Of a stretch of 36,241 nucleotides of DNA, positions 26,801-33,220 are shown in pieces. The notes beneath the pieces are model-generated. The model was not told the origin of the DNA. It ran no database searches and saw only the letters and a program-made list of their open reading frames with translations. A program made the translations under genes and the position numbers. The DNA is taken from IMG/VR virus record IMGVR_UViG_3300009159_004928, positions 1 through 36,241 of that record, one strand, 5' to 3'. Each line of letters starts with the position of its first letter. The stretch's first letter is position 1. Source of the stretch: a virus.

Positions 26801-27639
26801 TAGCGCCCGGAGAACAAGTATATACTACACCGGGAACATATACATGGATAGCACCTGCTTATGTAACTGAAATTTCAGTAGTTGCTGTTGGTGGCGGTGG
26901 AAGCGGCGGACCCGGGGATATTAATGGTGCTTATGGAGGAGACGGTGGGTATCTAGCATATAGAAATAATATAACAGTCATCCCAGGTTCTACATATACT
27001 GTAGTAGTTGGTGCCGGTGGTGAGGCAGTAAATTATATAAAAAATAATGGTAGTAACAGTTCTATATCATTAAACGGTACTGCTATTTGTTTAGCATTGG
27101 GCGGTGGTCAAGGTGGATCTGCTGGTATAGCAGAACAGACTTCTTATGCTGGCGGCACGGGCTTAGTTGGTCTAGGTGGAGGTTCGACAGCACAATATAA
27201 CGGAGGTGGTGGTGGCGCTGGCGGATATGCCGGTATAGGTGGAGTAGGTGGTAGTTTGTTTAGTAACCAGAATGGCGGTGCACCTGCATCAAACAGCGGT
27301 GGAGGTCAAGGCGGTGCCTATGGTAATAACGTCGGTGCAACAGGTGGAGGTGGTGTGGGTATATATGGTAAGGGTCTAGATGGATCAGGTTCAGGAGTCG
27401 GCGGAAGTAGCGGAAGTGGCAGTACAAATGGTACGAAAAACGTTGCCCCGGATGCTGGTGTGGGCGGTACCGGTGGCAATTTTGGTGGAGGCGGCGGCGG
27501 GGGTGATTGGATTAATAGCGGTGGATATGCCTTACGAGGTGGCGCCGGCGGTTCGGGTGCAGTACGTATTATTTGGAGAGGTAGACGATTCTATGACTCA
27601 ACTAGAGCATTCCCGTCTACATTAGCCGGAACTATATAA
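23824..27639 (+). CDS. Giant FN3 / Ig-repeat / LamG / Gly-rich adhesin
   Basis: 1271 aa; AGGG in ATTAGGGTAAA precedes the ATG. Domains in order: FN3-like at about 23-122 (PTSITASRNSSLAVPGDVTS, then STTNYTFVVTATNRAGTS); seven tandem ~90-residue Ig-like units starting at residues 125, 215, 307, 397, 487, 577 and 671, each with the pattern NTVAPVVSGT, GTWTGYPTPTFTYQWQRAGV, TIRCVVTATN; a LamG jellyroll at about 765-925 (LTIEFWIRLNTGS, WQHVAVVVSSGNLKLFVNG); and a C-terminal Gly-rich module from about 1000 (TPGTYTWIAPAYVTEISVVA) ending GAVRIIWRGRRFYDST. It therefore joins module types that are separate proteins elsewhere in the window. I infer a long receptor-binding fibre: Ig repeats as stalk, LamG and Gly-rich parts as binding tip. 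Phage Ig-like domains are known to bind surface carbohydrates weakly. Confidence 0.82.
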   Translation: MEIGGGVQFTAGMNVTGIFAIPEAPTSITASRNSSLAVPGDVTSATVTFVAPTQPFGVDAQVSTYTATSTPESIVGTINQSTAGPITVSGLTSTTNYTFVVTATNRAGTSPNSITSNSIGSLPLNTVTPVLTGTTTVGQTLTTTSGTWTGSPTPTLAYQWQRAGVNISGATSSTYTLVSSDAGNTIRCAITATNSTGAVTQNSNTTTAINWMPNNTVAPVVSGTTQVGYTLTTTDGTWTGYPTPILTYQWQRAGVNIGSGYATSSTYTLVSGDAGTVIRCVVTGTNVLGPISANSNATSAIVWQPINTIAPAITGTTTVGQTLSVSTGTWTGYPTPTFAYQWQRAGVDIASATNNTYTLVNTDAGNTIQCVVTATNTVDTVTQISNTTTAINWMPANTVAPVVSGTTQVGYTLTTTNGTWTGYPTPTFTYQWQRAGVNIASANNSTYTLVGSDASYVIRCVVTGTNVLGPISANSNATSAIVWQPINTLAPAVTGTPVQGYTLTTTNGTWTGYPTPTFTYQWQSAGVDITGATSSTYILASSDLGNTIRCIVTATNSVTSVTANSNSTSIVSSTPVNTVAPAVTGTEAVGQILSTTDGTWTGTPTPTFTYQWQRASVNISGETSATYTLVNADAGNTIRCVVTASNTATSLIGVVTANSNSTGIVTGPPVNYVTPAIIGTTVLGLDLTCTTGSWYGYPTLTFTYQWQRSGVDIASATNNTYTILAQDVSTSITCIVTATNAISTSTVTSNSVTPSIASYSVISDGGTGSRGSINMANNSAYGIRNNLTIEFWIRLNTGSRNTTEVILSASSTINPAQYLSIDSSNRIGIGPAHTPAASGLGAKSVNSLTRDDSTWQHVAVVVSSGNLKLFVNGTLWTLTGTTTGWNTGSVTVFMTLFNYAGGGNYYLKGSLSNMRITTSPLYTGAFTPPANPLTISTVGTTGANVYNGALGSSVVFLGLNTTNTNNDDSNTGVLTTNNPSFIRYSTSNPFTEIAPGEQVYTTPGTYTWIAPAYVTEISVVAVGGGGSGGPGDINGAYGGDGGYLAYRNNITVIPGSTYTVVVGAGGEAVNYIKNNGSNSSISLNGTAICLALGGGQGGSAGIAEQTSYAGGTGLVGLGGGSTAQYNGGGGGAGGYAGIGGVGGSLFSNQNGGAPASNSGGGQGGAYGNNVGATGGGGVGIYGKGLDGSGSGVGGSSGSGSTNGTKNVAPDAGVGGTGGNFGGGGGGGDWINSGGYALRGGAGGSGAVRIIWRGRRFYDSTRAFPSTLAGTI
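24196..26097 (+). repeat. Seven tandem ~270-bp Ig-coding repeats with two-unit higher-order duplication
   Basis: Units start at 24196, 24466, 24742, 25012, 25282, 25552 and 25834. Most steps are exactly 270 bases; unit 2 is 276 because of a two-residue insertion (GSGYATSS), and unit 6 is 282. Units 1 and 3 share the exit NTTTAINWMP, and units 2 and 4 share VLGPISANSNATSAIVWQP with near-identical DNA (24661-24741 against 25201-25281). Pair 1+2 was therefore duplicated as pair 3+4 with a ~546-base period. Units 6 and 7 are the most diverged. Confidence 0.85.
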
Positions 27640-27647
27640 TAGTTTCA

Positions 27648-27672
27648 TTAGTCTAGTTTAAAAACAGACTAA
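27648..27672 (+). terminator. Hairpin in the 27640-27692 gap, possible terminator or processing site
   Basis: TTAGTCT (27648-27654) pairs perfectly with AGACTAA (27666-27672). Inside, GTT/AAC can add three pairs around a small loop. No U-tract follows, so it is not a classical intrinsic terminator. Its 3' arm overlaps the first bases of the CTAAATATAC motif at 27669. Confidence 0.4.
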
Positions 27673-27678
27673 ATATAC
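27669..27678 (+). promoter_or_regulatory. Candidate phage late promoter (CTAAATATAC)
   Basis: Exact ten-base match to the motif at 3856-3865, placed 24 bases before the PAAR ATG. AAGGA of the ribosome binding site (27682-27686) follows 3 bases later. This is one of the few true gaps in the region (53 bases), fitting a transcription start for the PAAR/740-aa pair. Confidence 0.5.
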
Positions 27679-27692
27679 TATAAGGATTTATA

Positions 27693-27974
27693 ATGGCACA
27701 AGTAAGTCGCAAGGGCGATGCAAATCAAACTGGTGGAAAATTAGAACGTGGTGCAGACCATGTGTTTGTTAACGGGAAACCAATAGCATTACATGTTAGT
27801 AGAATCAGCCCCCACGCTCCATGGGGAACACCACATCCGCCCCACGAATCAGCTACCACCACAGAAGGCAGTCCTAGTGTATTTGCAGAAGGTGTACCAG
27901 TCGTTAGAATAGGATCAGGAAACAGTTGCGGTCATAGTATCGTTGAAGGAAGTCCTGATGTGTTTGTCCCATGA
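27693..27974 (+). CDS. PAAR-domain spike-tip protein
   Basis: 93 aa. The PAAR pattern is clear: N-terminal RKGDANQTGGKLERGADHVF, then FVNGKPIALHVSRISPHAPW, a repeated GSPSVFAEGVPVVRIGSG and the closing CGHSIVEGSPDVFVP. PAAR proteins are small cones, often with a bound metal, that cap the central tail spike; in T4 this is gp5.4 on the gp5 spike. Candidate metal ligands are the many His residues (ALHVS, SPHAPWGTPHPPHES, CGHS). Length fits the stand-alone family, with no effector fusion. AAGGA lies 6 bases before the ATG. Its stop overlaps the ATG of the 740-aa gene (ATGA), so that protein probably belongs to the same spike, hub or tail structure. Confidence 0.88.
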   Translation: MAQVSRKGDANQTGGKLERGADHVFVNGKPIALHVSRISPHAPWGTPHPPHESATTTEGSPSVFAEGVPVVRIGSGNSCGHSIVEGSPDVFVP

Positions 27975-30193
27975 GTTTATCAGGTAAATATAGTCCATTA
28001 AATCTAAATTGTTTAGGATCATTTATACAGAACGAAGGTTTATGCATAAATCCTAAAACAACCGGATATATCGGTACGGTTAATAGTATAGGGAGTTATA
28101 CTAAAGGTACACTGACATATGATACTGCAATCTCACTAACTTCAGACTTATATAATAGGGCATTCGAATTAACATATGCTACCATTGTTGCCGGAACATT
28201 TACAAATCTTACTACATATACTATTAAAACTGTAGGAACTACAGACTTTACATTAATAGGTGCATCAAGCAATACAATAGGTACACGATTCACTGCATTA
28301 GGCCCGGGAACTGGTACTGGCACAGCAGTGCGTGAATCAGGTGGAGGATCTATACCGGTATCAACTTATTTGAATCTCATAACTATGGGTTCAGAGTATA
28401 CCCCGTTGTTAACTAATACTAAACCAGCAGGTTATATACGTGAATACAACGCAACTACTGCACGTTATGGATTCTTGGGTTTGTTCGCCGTACAAGCATT
28501 CAACGAATTCTATATAAACAACGGTTCATACAGTGATTTCTTTAACGTAGTAAGCACATGCTTATCATTCAAAAAACAAAGTAATAAAGTTATTGGTAGT
28601 TTTGCTAAAGCAGGTACATTCTTAGACGGTGCATATAGTAATATGAATGACTTGATTACTGGTGATATAGCCGGCGTCAATTTAAGTACATTCTTTTGGG
28701 GTCAAGACTTAATCGCTAGTGGTAGAGTAATAGATTTATTTAATATAGATAAATTTGGTAATCCTGATGTACTGTTAAGAACTATCTACAAAAACAAAGC
28801 ACTAACACGTGCCTTGAACTTGGCATTATTGACAGCCGGTCTATCTACGAATGACATTAATAATATAATGAATGGATTAGAGGCTACCAAAGAACAACAA
28901 AAATTAATATATGCTAGTTTTAATCTTATACTAAACAATGATTTACTAGATGTATTGATACCGATGAACTGTCAAACTGCAAACTTACAATCATTAGCTG
29001 ATTTATTAGATCCTAAAAAACTATTCCCTAATAGTTATATGAGTTTAACATTTCCAGAATATAATGATAAGCCTAATCTACCAACTAATAGCAAAACATA
29101 CTATCTATTATATCGTAACGGTCAGGTTAATAAGGTACAAACATTAAGTTACGGAGATAGATTACGCAATATCATGCCTGATGAATTGGCATATGCATGT
29201 GATTCATTCAGTAAAACAATGATGCAAATTAAAAACATCAAAGCAGTTAATATTGAAAAGTTTGCCCAAGTCGTAACTAATTTAGAAAATGTTAATGGCT
29301 TAAATGTTAATGGCACAAATGTTCCTACTAATACTGATATAGCATCTACTGCACTAGACACTGTGGGGCAGGGTACAGGAACTGACGGAGTATATACTAC
29401 GTGCGATTTCTTTGGGTGTATGACAAATATATACTATCCGTGGGATCAATTAACACAGTGTATCAAGGACTATAGTGAATTGTCAGGAGTACAAGCACTA
29501 TTCAATAAGATAACAGATATATATAACTTGCTAAACGGTGCTGGACCATACACTAACCTACAAAACTTAATTAATGATGTTAATATATTGTCAGAAATTA
29601 TACAGCGTGATAATACAGAAAAAACCAATAAGATTAATGCAATATATAACGAATTCGGAATTAGGCTCAACAAAGAGCAAAATGCTAGAGACTTAGCATT
29701 ACCCAATGGTACTAAAAACTTAGTTACAACTGTTAGTGATGTTTATGGGTTTATTGATAACTTAAATCAATATGCACTAGAAACAGAACAGTATGAAACT
29801 GCACAATTTTTAGAATCAATTAGTGACAATACTTTAATAGGAGGAACTAGTCTAATCGCAAGTATGCGTGAAATACGAAATGCCCATCGATTGGGTCTCG
29901 CCGGCGTGGAACTTGACAATGATGTTGATATCCCCGACCTAGCTGTGAACCGTGCACCGGGGAAAGCTACAATACCCACAATAGACTTAGCAGGTAATCC
30001 AGGAACTAAGACAGTTAATTATGTCTCAGGCGCCGGAATTGCAGGAAGTCTTGGGGGTAGCCCAGAAGTATTGCTTATTCCTACTAATTTGAATATACTT
30101 ACAATTAATACTGGGCCTACTATTCTATTGCCTGAACAAGCAGTACAAGACGTTATTCGTTGTAACTGTGATTGTTGGGACATGTTAGAATGA
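27971..30193 (+). CDS. 740-aa virion structural protein coupled to the PAAR gene
   Basis: 740 aa; start fixed by the ATGA overlap with the PAAR stop. Residues about 70-117 hold a small inserted beta module (TYTIKTVGTTDFTLIGASSN, then GTRFTALGPGTGTGTA) that I recognise as recurring in many marine phage structural proteins. The rest is mostly helical and unlike the beta-repeat fibres: for example GLFAVQAFNEFYINNGSYSD, a central helical block at about 285-340, and a long helical stretch near 495-560 (LQNLINDVNILSEIIQRDNT). The C-terminus holds CNCDCWDMLE, with three closely spaced Cys. There is no lysozyme or protease signature. Genomic coupling suggests a baseplate or hub protein, but no specific function can be assigned. 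Confidence 0.72.
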   Translation: MSLSGKYSPLNLNCLGSFIQNEGLCINPKTTGYIGTVNSIGSYTKGTLTYDTAISLTSDLYNRAFELTYATIVAGTFTNLTTYTIKTVGTTDFTLIGASSNTIGTRFTALGPGTGTGTAVRESGGGSIPVSTYLNLITMGSEYTPLLTNTKPAGYIREYNATTARYGFLGLFAVQAFNEFYINNGSYSDFFNVVSTCLSFKKQSNKVIGSFAKAGTFLDGAYSNMNDLITGDIAGVNLSTFFWGQDLIASGRVIDLFNIDKFGNPDVLLRTIYKNKALTRALNLALLTAGLSTNDINNIMNGLEATKEQQKLIYASFNLILNNDLLDVLIPMNCQTANLQSLADLLDPKKLFPNSYMSLTFPEYNDKPNLPTNSKTYYLLYRNGQVNKVQTLSYGDRLRNIMPDELAYACDSFSKTMMQIKNIKAVNIEKFAQVVTNLENVNGLNVNGTNVPTNTDIASTALDTVGQGTGTDGVYTTCDFFGCMTNIYYPWDQLTQCIKDYSELSGVQALFNKITDIYNLLNGAGPYTNLQNLINDVNILSEIIQRDNTEKTNKINAIYNEFGIRLNKEQNARDLALPNGTKNLVTTVSDVYGFIDNLNQYALETEQYETAQFLESISDNTLIGGTSLIASMREIRNAHRLGLAGVELDNDVDIPDLAVNRAPGKATIPTIDLAGNPGTKTVNYVSGAGIAGSLGGSPEVLLIPTNLNILTINTGPTILLPEQAVQDVIRCNCDCWDMLE

Positions 30194-30201
30194 CGTTCTA
30201 A
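30185..30201 (+). terminator. Hairpin across the stop codon of the 740-aa gene
   Basis: TTAGAA (30185-30190) pairs with TTCTAA (30196-30201) around a TGACG loop that contains the TGA stop; a G-T and a T-A pair can extend the stem. No U-tract follows. It may mark a transcript end or processing site, but could be chance in AT-rich DNA. Confidence 0.35.
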
Positions 30202-30217
30202 TACACACGACAATAGA

Positions 30218-30279
30218 GATAGTTACTATCACGATATAATTGTGATAGAGTGTTCATCGATACCTTTAAAAAGGTTATC
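30218..30279 (+). promoter_or_regulatory. Cluster of competing hairpins in the leader of the SleB/isc operon
   Basis: GATAG (30218-30222) pairs with CTATC (30226-30230), but CTATCAC (30226-30232) pairs equally with GTGATAG (30242-30248), so the two hairpins exclude each other. A third, GATA-CCTTT-AA-AAAGG-T-TATC (30259-30279), ends 3 bases before the AAGGA ribosome site at 30283-30287. The arrangement could modulate translation or protect the transcript end, which is inference. No conserved riboswitch was recognised. Confidence 0.4.
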
Positions 30280-30292
30280 AGAAAGGAAACTT

Positions 30293-30835
30293 ATGAAAAC
30301 ACTACACCTTAAACATTTTTTAATGTTATCATTCTTTTTACTATGCGCTACTATGACAGTAAACGTAGATACTAGAAATGCTGTTATGGATACTGAAAGA
30401 AAAATAGCTAAAATGGTAGATCCAAAACAACTAGTATGTTTAGCAACAGCAATATACTATGAAGCCGGAAGCGAAAGCACAATCGGAAAAGCGGCGGTAG
30501 CTAGAGTAGTGATAAATAGAGTAGAGCATGGATTTGCTAGCAACCCATGTAAAGTCGTATATCAAACAACTACTATAGATGATAGAAAATTGTGTCAATT
30601 TAGTTGGGCATGTGAAGACAAACCTAAACCAAGTGAGAACAACCCTAGATATCAAACATCAAAACAAATTGCATATGATGTATTAGCGAATGACGCTTAC
30701 ACAGAAGTAGTACCTAAAACTACATTATTCTTTCATAACTTAACAGTGGATCCAATGTGGCCCTATCACAGAGTTAAGCAAATAGGTAATCATATCTTTT
30801 ATAGTAAAAAGAAACCACCAGAGGCTAAAAAATAA
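30293..30835 (+). CDS. Secreted SleB-type cell-wall hydrolase (candidate endolysin)
   Basis: 180 aa from ATG 30293, chosen because AAGGA lies 5 bases upstream; an in-frame GTG at 30242 falls inside the leader hairpins. Residues 9-25 (FLMLSFFLLCATMTVNV) are a hydrophobic export signal or signal anchor after a short basic start. Residues 45-178 match the SleB/Hydrolase_2 family: LVCLATAIYYEAGSESTIGK with the likely catalytic Glu57, AVARVVINRVEHGFASNPCK, FSWACEDK, and the WPYHRVKQIGNHIFY end. Family members cleave peptidoglycan glycan strands, often as lytic transglycosylases. With a signal sequence, it could reach the periplasm without a holin pore, as signal-arrest endolysins do; that is inference. 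It is the first gene of the block containing iscU (2-base gap). Confidence 0.88.
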   Translation: MKTLHLKHFLMLSFFLLCATMTVNVDTRNAVMDTERKIAKMVDPKQLVCLATAIYYEAGSESTIGKAAVARVVINRVEHGFASNPCKVVYQTTTIDDRKLCQFSWACEDKPKPSENNPRYQTSKQIAYDVLANDAYTEVVPKTTLFFHNLTVDPMWPYHRVKQIGNHIFYSKKKPPEAKK

Positions 30836-30837
30836 TC

Positions 30838-31224
30838 ATGGCATACTCAACTAAGGTAATCGAACATTATGAAAATCCCCGGAATGTCGGCTCTTTTGAT
30901 AAGAGTGATACTGATATTGGTACTGGTATGGTTGGCGCACCAGCATGCGGGGACGTAATGAAACTTCAAATTAAGGTAGAAAATGGCATCATCAAAGACG
31001 CAAGGTTCAAAACATACGGTTGTGGATCTGCGATTGCAAGTTCCTCTCTTATTACCGAGTGGGTTAAAGGCAAGACATTGGACGAAGCCGCAACTATTAA
31101 AAATTCAGAAATTGCTGAAGAACTCTCATTGCCCCCAGTCAAAATCCATTGTTCAATCCTTGCTGAAGATGCAATCAAAGCCGCAGTAGCTGATTACAAA
31201 AGTAAACATGATATCAGTAACTGA
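30838..31224 (+). CDS. iscU: Iron-sulfur cluster scaffold protein IscU
   Basis: 128 aa, full IscU length. IscU builds [2Fe-2S] and [4Fe-4S] clusters on three Cys using sulfur from IscS. All key residues are present: C37 and D39 (GAPACGD), C62 (KTYGCGSAIASSS), H104 and C105 (KIHCS). The LPPVK motif (residues 98-102) that the HscA chaperone binds is intact, so the protein could use the host HscA/HscB and IscS machinery, neither of which is encoded here. It starts 2 bases after the SleB stop and its end overlaps the next gene by 17 bases. No degeneration is visible. As the phage has only scaffold and carriers, it presumably plugs into the host pathway late in infection. Confidence 0.95.
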   Translation: MAYSTKVIEHYENPRNVGSFDKSDTDIGTGMVGAPACGDVMKLQIKVENGIIKDARFKTYGCGSAIASSSLITEWVKGKTLDEAATIKNSEIAEELSLPPVKIHCSILAEDAIKAAVADYKSKHDISN

Positions 31225-31531
31225 TAAAGCAAAAGCAAAAATAGAAAAACTATTAACGTCTACCCAACATGTTGGTATTCGTATAGGAGTGAAAACGACC
31301 GGTTGTAGTGGATTAGCATATGTATTAGAGTATGTAAAAGAATACGTTAGTGATCCTACTACTATCAACTATGCTCAACCTAACTTTTGTATATTAGTAG
31401 ATAAAAAACATGATGTATATCTGAGAGGACTTACAATGGATTATGTCCGTAATGGACTAAACGAGGGGTTTGAGTTTAGCAACCCGAATGAACGTGACCG
31501 CTGTGGATGCGGAGAAAGTTTTAGAATATGA
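31208..31531 (+). CDS. A-type Fe-S carrier, IscA-like (divergent copy)
   Basis: 107 aa, canonical length for IscA/ErpA/SufA carriers. The three cluster-binding cysteines are present: C33 ([10 protein letters not shown]) and C99/C101 ([12 protein letters not shown]). The fold hallmarks [13 protein letters not shown] and NPNE are seen. The middle ([20 protein letters not shown]) is longer and less acidic than in ErpA and fits IscA better, so I call it IscA-like, but phylogeny would decide. It would receive clusters from IscU and pass them to apo-enzymes. Its start lies inside the end of iscU (17-base overlap) and its stop overlaps the next carrier gene (ATGA), so all three are translationally coupled. 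Confidence 0.92.
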   Translation: MISVTDKAKAKIEKLLTSTQHVGIRIGVKTTGCSGLAYVLEYVKEYVSDPTTINYAQPNFCILVDKKHDVYLRGLTMDYVRNGLNEGFEFSNPNERDRCGCGESFRI

Positions 31532-31851
31532 TAACAATTACAGAATCAGCACGTAATAAAATTGCGGATATTATAGCAGAAGAAAATAACCCTGATATTA
31601 AACTACGAATGTTTGTGCAAGGCGGCGGATGCTCAGGTTTCAGCTATGGGTTTACATTAGATGAAATGAAAAACGATGATGACTTTGAATTTGAGGCCGG
31701 CGTAACTGGTGTACTAGTAGATGCAATGTCTGCACAATATTTGCAAGGTGCACAAGTAGATTATATAGAGGATTTAATGGGCGCTGAATTTAAAATATCA
31801 AATCCAAACGCCCAATCAACATGCGGCTGCGGTAGTAGCTTTAGTGTTTAA
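31528..31851 (+). CDS. A-type Fe-S carrier, ErpA-like
   Basis: 107 aa. C35 ([12 protein letters not shown]) and C99/C101 ([11 protein letters not shown]) provide the cluster ligands. The acidic [20 protein letters not shown] stretch and the [18 protein letters not shown] end are typical of ErpA/HesB-like proteins, the branch that delivers [4Fe-4S] clusters to essential enzymes. It is clearly different in sequence from the preceding carrier, so the pair are not a recent tandem duplication. It ends exactly where the opposite-strand sulfotransferase gene ends: the two genes overlap by 4 bases on the palindrome TTAA (31848-31851), so each strand reads its own TAA from it. Confidence 0.93.
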   Translation: MITITESARNKIADIIAEENNPDIKLRMFVQGGGCSGFSYGFTLDEMKNDDDFEFEAGVTGVLVDAMSAQYLQGAQVDYIEDLMGAEFKISNPNAQSTCGCGSSFSV

Positions 31852-32456
31852 TACGTGTAATTAAACTTGTCACAGTCAATTTCAAATAGTTTTCTAATCA
31901 TTTCACGTGACTCAGTAGTATAATAATCACGGTATTCATGGTGATTATTAGTCTTACTAATGTCTGGAATACTTAGATAGAAGTTTAAATACCCTTGTAG
32001 TATTACCATGTCTTGTTCTAAGTTCTCAGCCTTGAGAATAAAGTCAACTGTAGTATCACCATCAGTGATAAACTCATTCATAGTAGTAAATCTATTAAAC
32101 CATCTTGGGAACTCAAATACTACTTCGGGGTTGCAATAGTCAGCTATCCATTCGTTGAACGGTTTCAAATCCATTAGTTGTTTATCGTTCCAGTCTAGCC
32201 AATAACCTTCTTCATTAATCTTCTTATAAAAACTATATAATCTCATCCATGGATTACGCACTACAGTAAATGTCTTTGCTGTAGGATAATGCTCACGTAT
32301 AGTTTTTAGATTAGGATGGTCAACCATCCATTCATCTTCATCTTTAATATCAAAGTTTGGCTTTAAATATTCTTCAATCAATATTTTCATACCCATACCA
32401 GTACGTGGTATATGTACATAACTTAGCTCCGGCTTCTCAATATATATTGCACCCAT
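31848..32456 (-). CDS. Sulfotransferase-family protein
   Basis: 202 aa from ATG 32456 on the - strand; AAAGG lies 8 bases upstream, and this start leaves 2 bases after the desaturase stop, whereas the longer frame from 32501 would overlap it. The 5'-phosphosulfate-binding loop appears as [12 protein letters not shown] (residues 13-24, compare HIPKTGGTS). The 3'-phosphate site is [16 protein letters not shown], with R67, P69, R72 and S75. These are the hallmark PAPS-binding motifs of cytosolic and Golgi-type sulfotransferases, which move sulfate from PAPS to a hydroxyl or amino group. The acceptor is unknown; glycans, lipids and small molecules are possible. It is the last gene of the three-gene - strand block. 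Confidence 0.82.
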   Translation of the reverse strand: MGAIYIEKPELSYVHIPRTGMGMKILIEEYLKPNFDIKDEDEWMVDHPNLKTIREHYPTAKTFTVVRNPWMRLYSFYKKINEEGYWLDWNDKQLMDLKPFNEWIADYCNPEVVFEFPRWFNRFTTMNEFITDGDTTVDFILKAENLEQDMVILQGYLNFYLSIPDISKTNNHHEYRDYYTTESREMIRKLFEIDCDKFNYTY

Positions 32457-32458
32457 AA

Positions 32459-33220
32459 TTAAACCTTTATTACCTTTATAATTAAACCCATTAAATCCCA
32501 CTCATACCATCGTTCACCCGAATAATATCTCTGCGGATTGTTATGATGATTGTTGTGCCAACCATCACCCAAGCTGAACAGATTAGCTATCCAGCTATTA
32601 GTACTCATATCGTATTTATCGTGGTTACGGTACCCGTGAAAATGTCCTAAAACATTAACCATACCTATTATAAAATATGTCATCATTGCGGGTATAATGT
32701 AACAGTACATTACTAATAGTGGATTGATTAACAATAATCCTAAACATGTACCTAGAATAATACTAAAATAATGTCTATATATAAATCTATGCAACGGATC
32801 ACGCACTAGATCCTTAGCATTATCTATGCCTATGTGTGTGACTTTCCAATTAAACCCTAGCCAAACTTCAATTGCTTTCTTATAAGTAAACATTCCACCA
32901 TCATAAGGGCTATGCGGGTCTAGATCCATATCACTATGTTGATGATGCACTCTATGTAATGCTACCCAATTAATAGTGGGTCCTACACTACTATATACAC
33001 TTAGTAAGCATAATGTATTTTCTAACCATTTATGTGTTTTAAAGCTACGATGACTTAGCATTCTATGTAATCCTATTACTACGGCTATAGGACCAATAAA
33101 GAACCAACACAATAATGATACTAATAACCAGGAATAGTCTTGTGTATAAAATACATAGATAAACCCTAGTATTGCAAATACAAAGTTGAATAATTGTAAT
33201 AACTTAATCTTGTCGTTCAT
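32459..33220 (-). CDS. Membrane fatty-acid desaturase (delta-9 type)
   Basis: 253 aa from ATG 33220, whose ATGA overlaps the stop of the upstream gene; a GAGGTGGG ribosome site precedes it. The three His boxes are intact: H52-x4-H57 (GLHRMLSHRSF), H89-x-x-H92-H93 (LHRVHHQHSD) and H222-x-x-H225-H226 (GDGWHNNHHNNP), with extra ligand candidates at GHFHGYR. Hydrophobic stretches near 8-50, 70-88 and 150-192 fit a four-helix membrane diiron desaturase. The family inserts a cis double bond in acyl-CoA or acyl-lipid chains with O2 and host electron carriers. The short N- and C-termini lack a fused cytochrome b5. Phage-driven remodelling of host membrane fluidity, or desaturation of a lipid made by this gene cluster, are the two readings. 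Confidence 0.92.
   Translation of the reverse strand: MNDKIKLLQLFNFVFAILGFIYVFYTQDYSWLLVSLLCWFFIGPIAVVIGLHRMLSHRSFKTHKWLENTLCLLSVYSSVGPTINWVALHRVHHQHSDMDLDPHSPYDGGMFTYKKAIEVWLGFNWKVTHIGIDNAKDLVRDPLHRFIYRHYFSIILGTCLGLLLINPLLVMYCYIIPAMMTYFIIGMVNVLGHFHGYRNHDKYDMSTNSWIANLFSLGDGWHNNHHNNPQRYYSGERWYEWDLMGLIIKVIKV

Noticed and set aside
30242-30292. GTG-initiated N-terminal extension of the SleB gene
   Set aside because: It lies in the hairpin leader and would bury the export signal; ATG 30293 has AAGGA at 5 bases.
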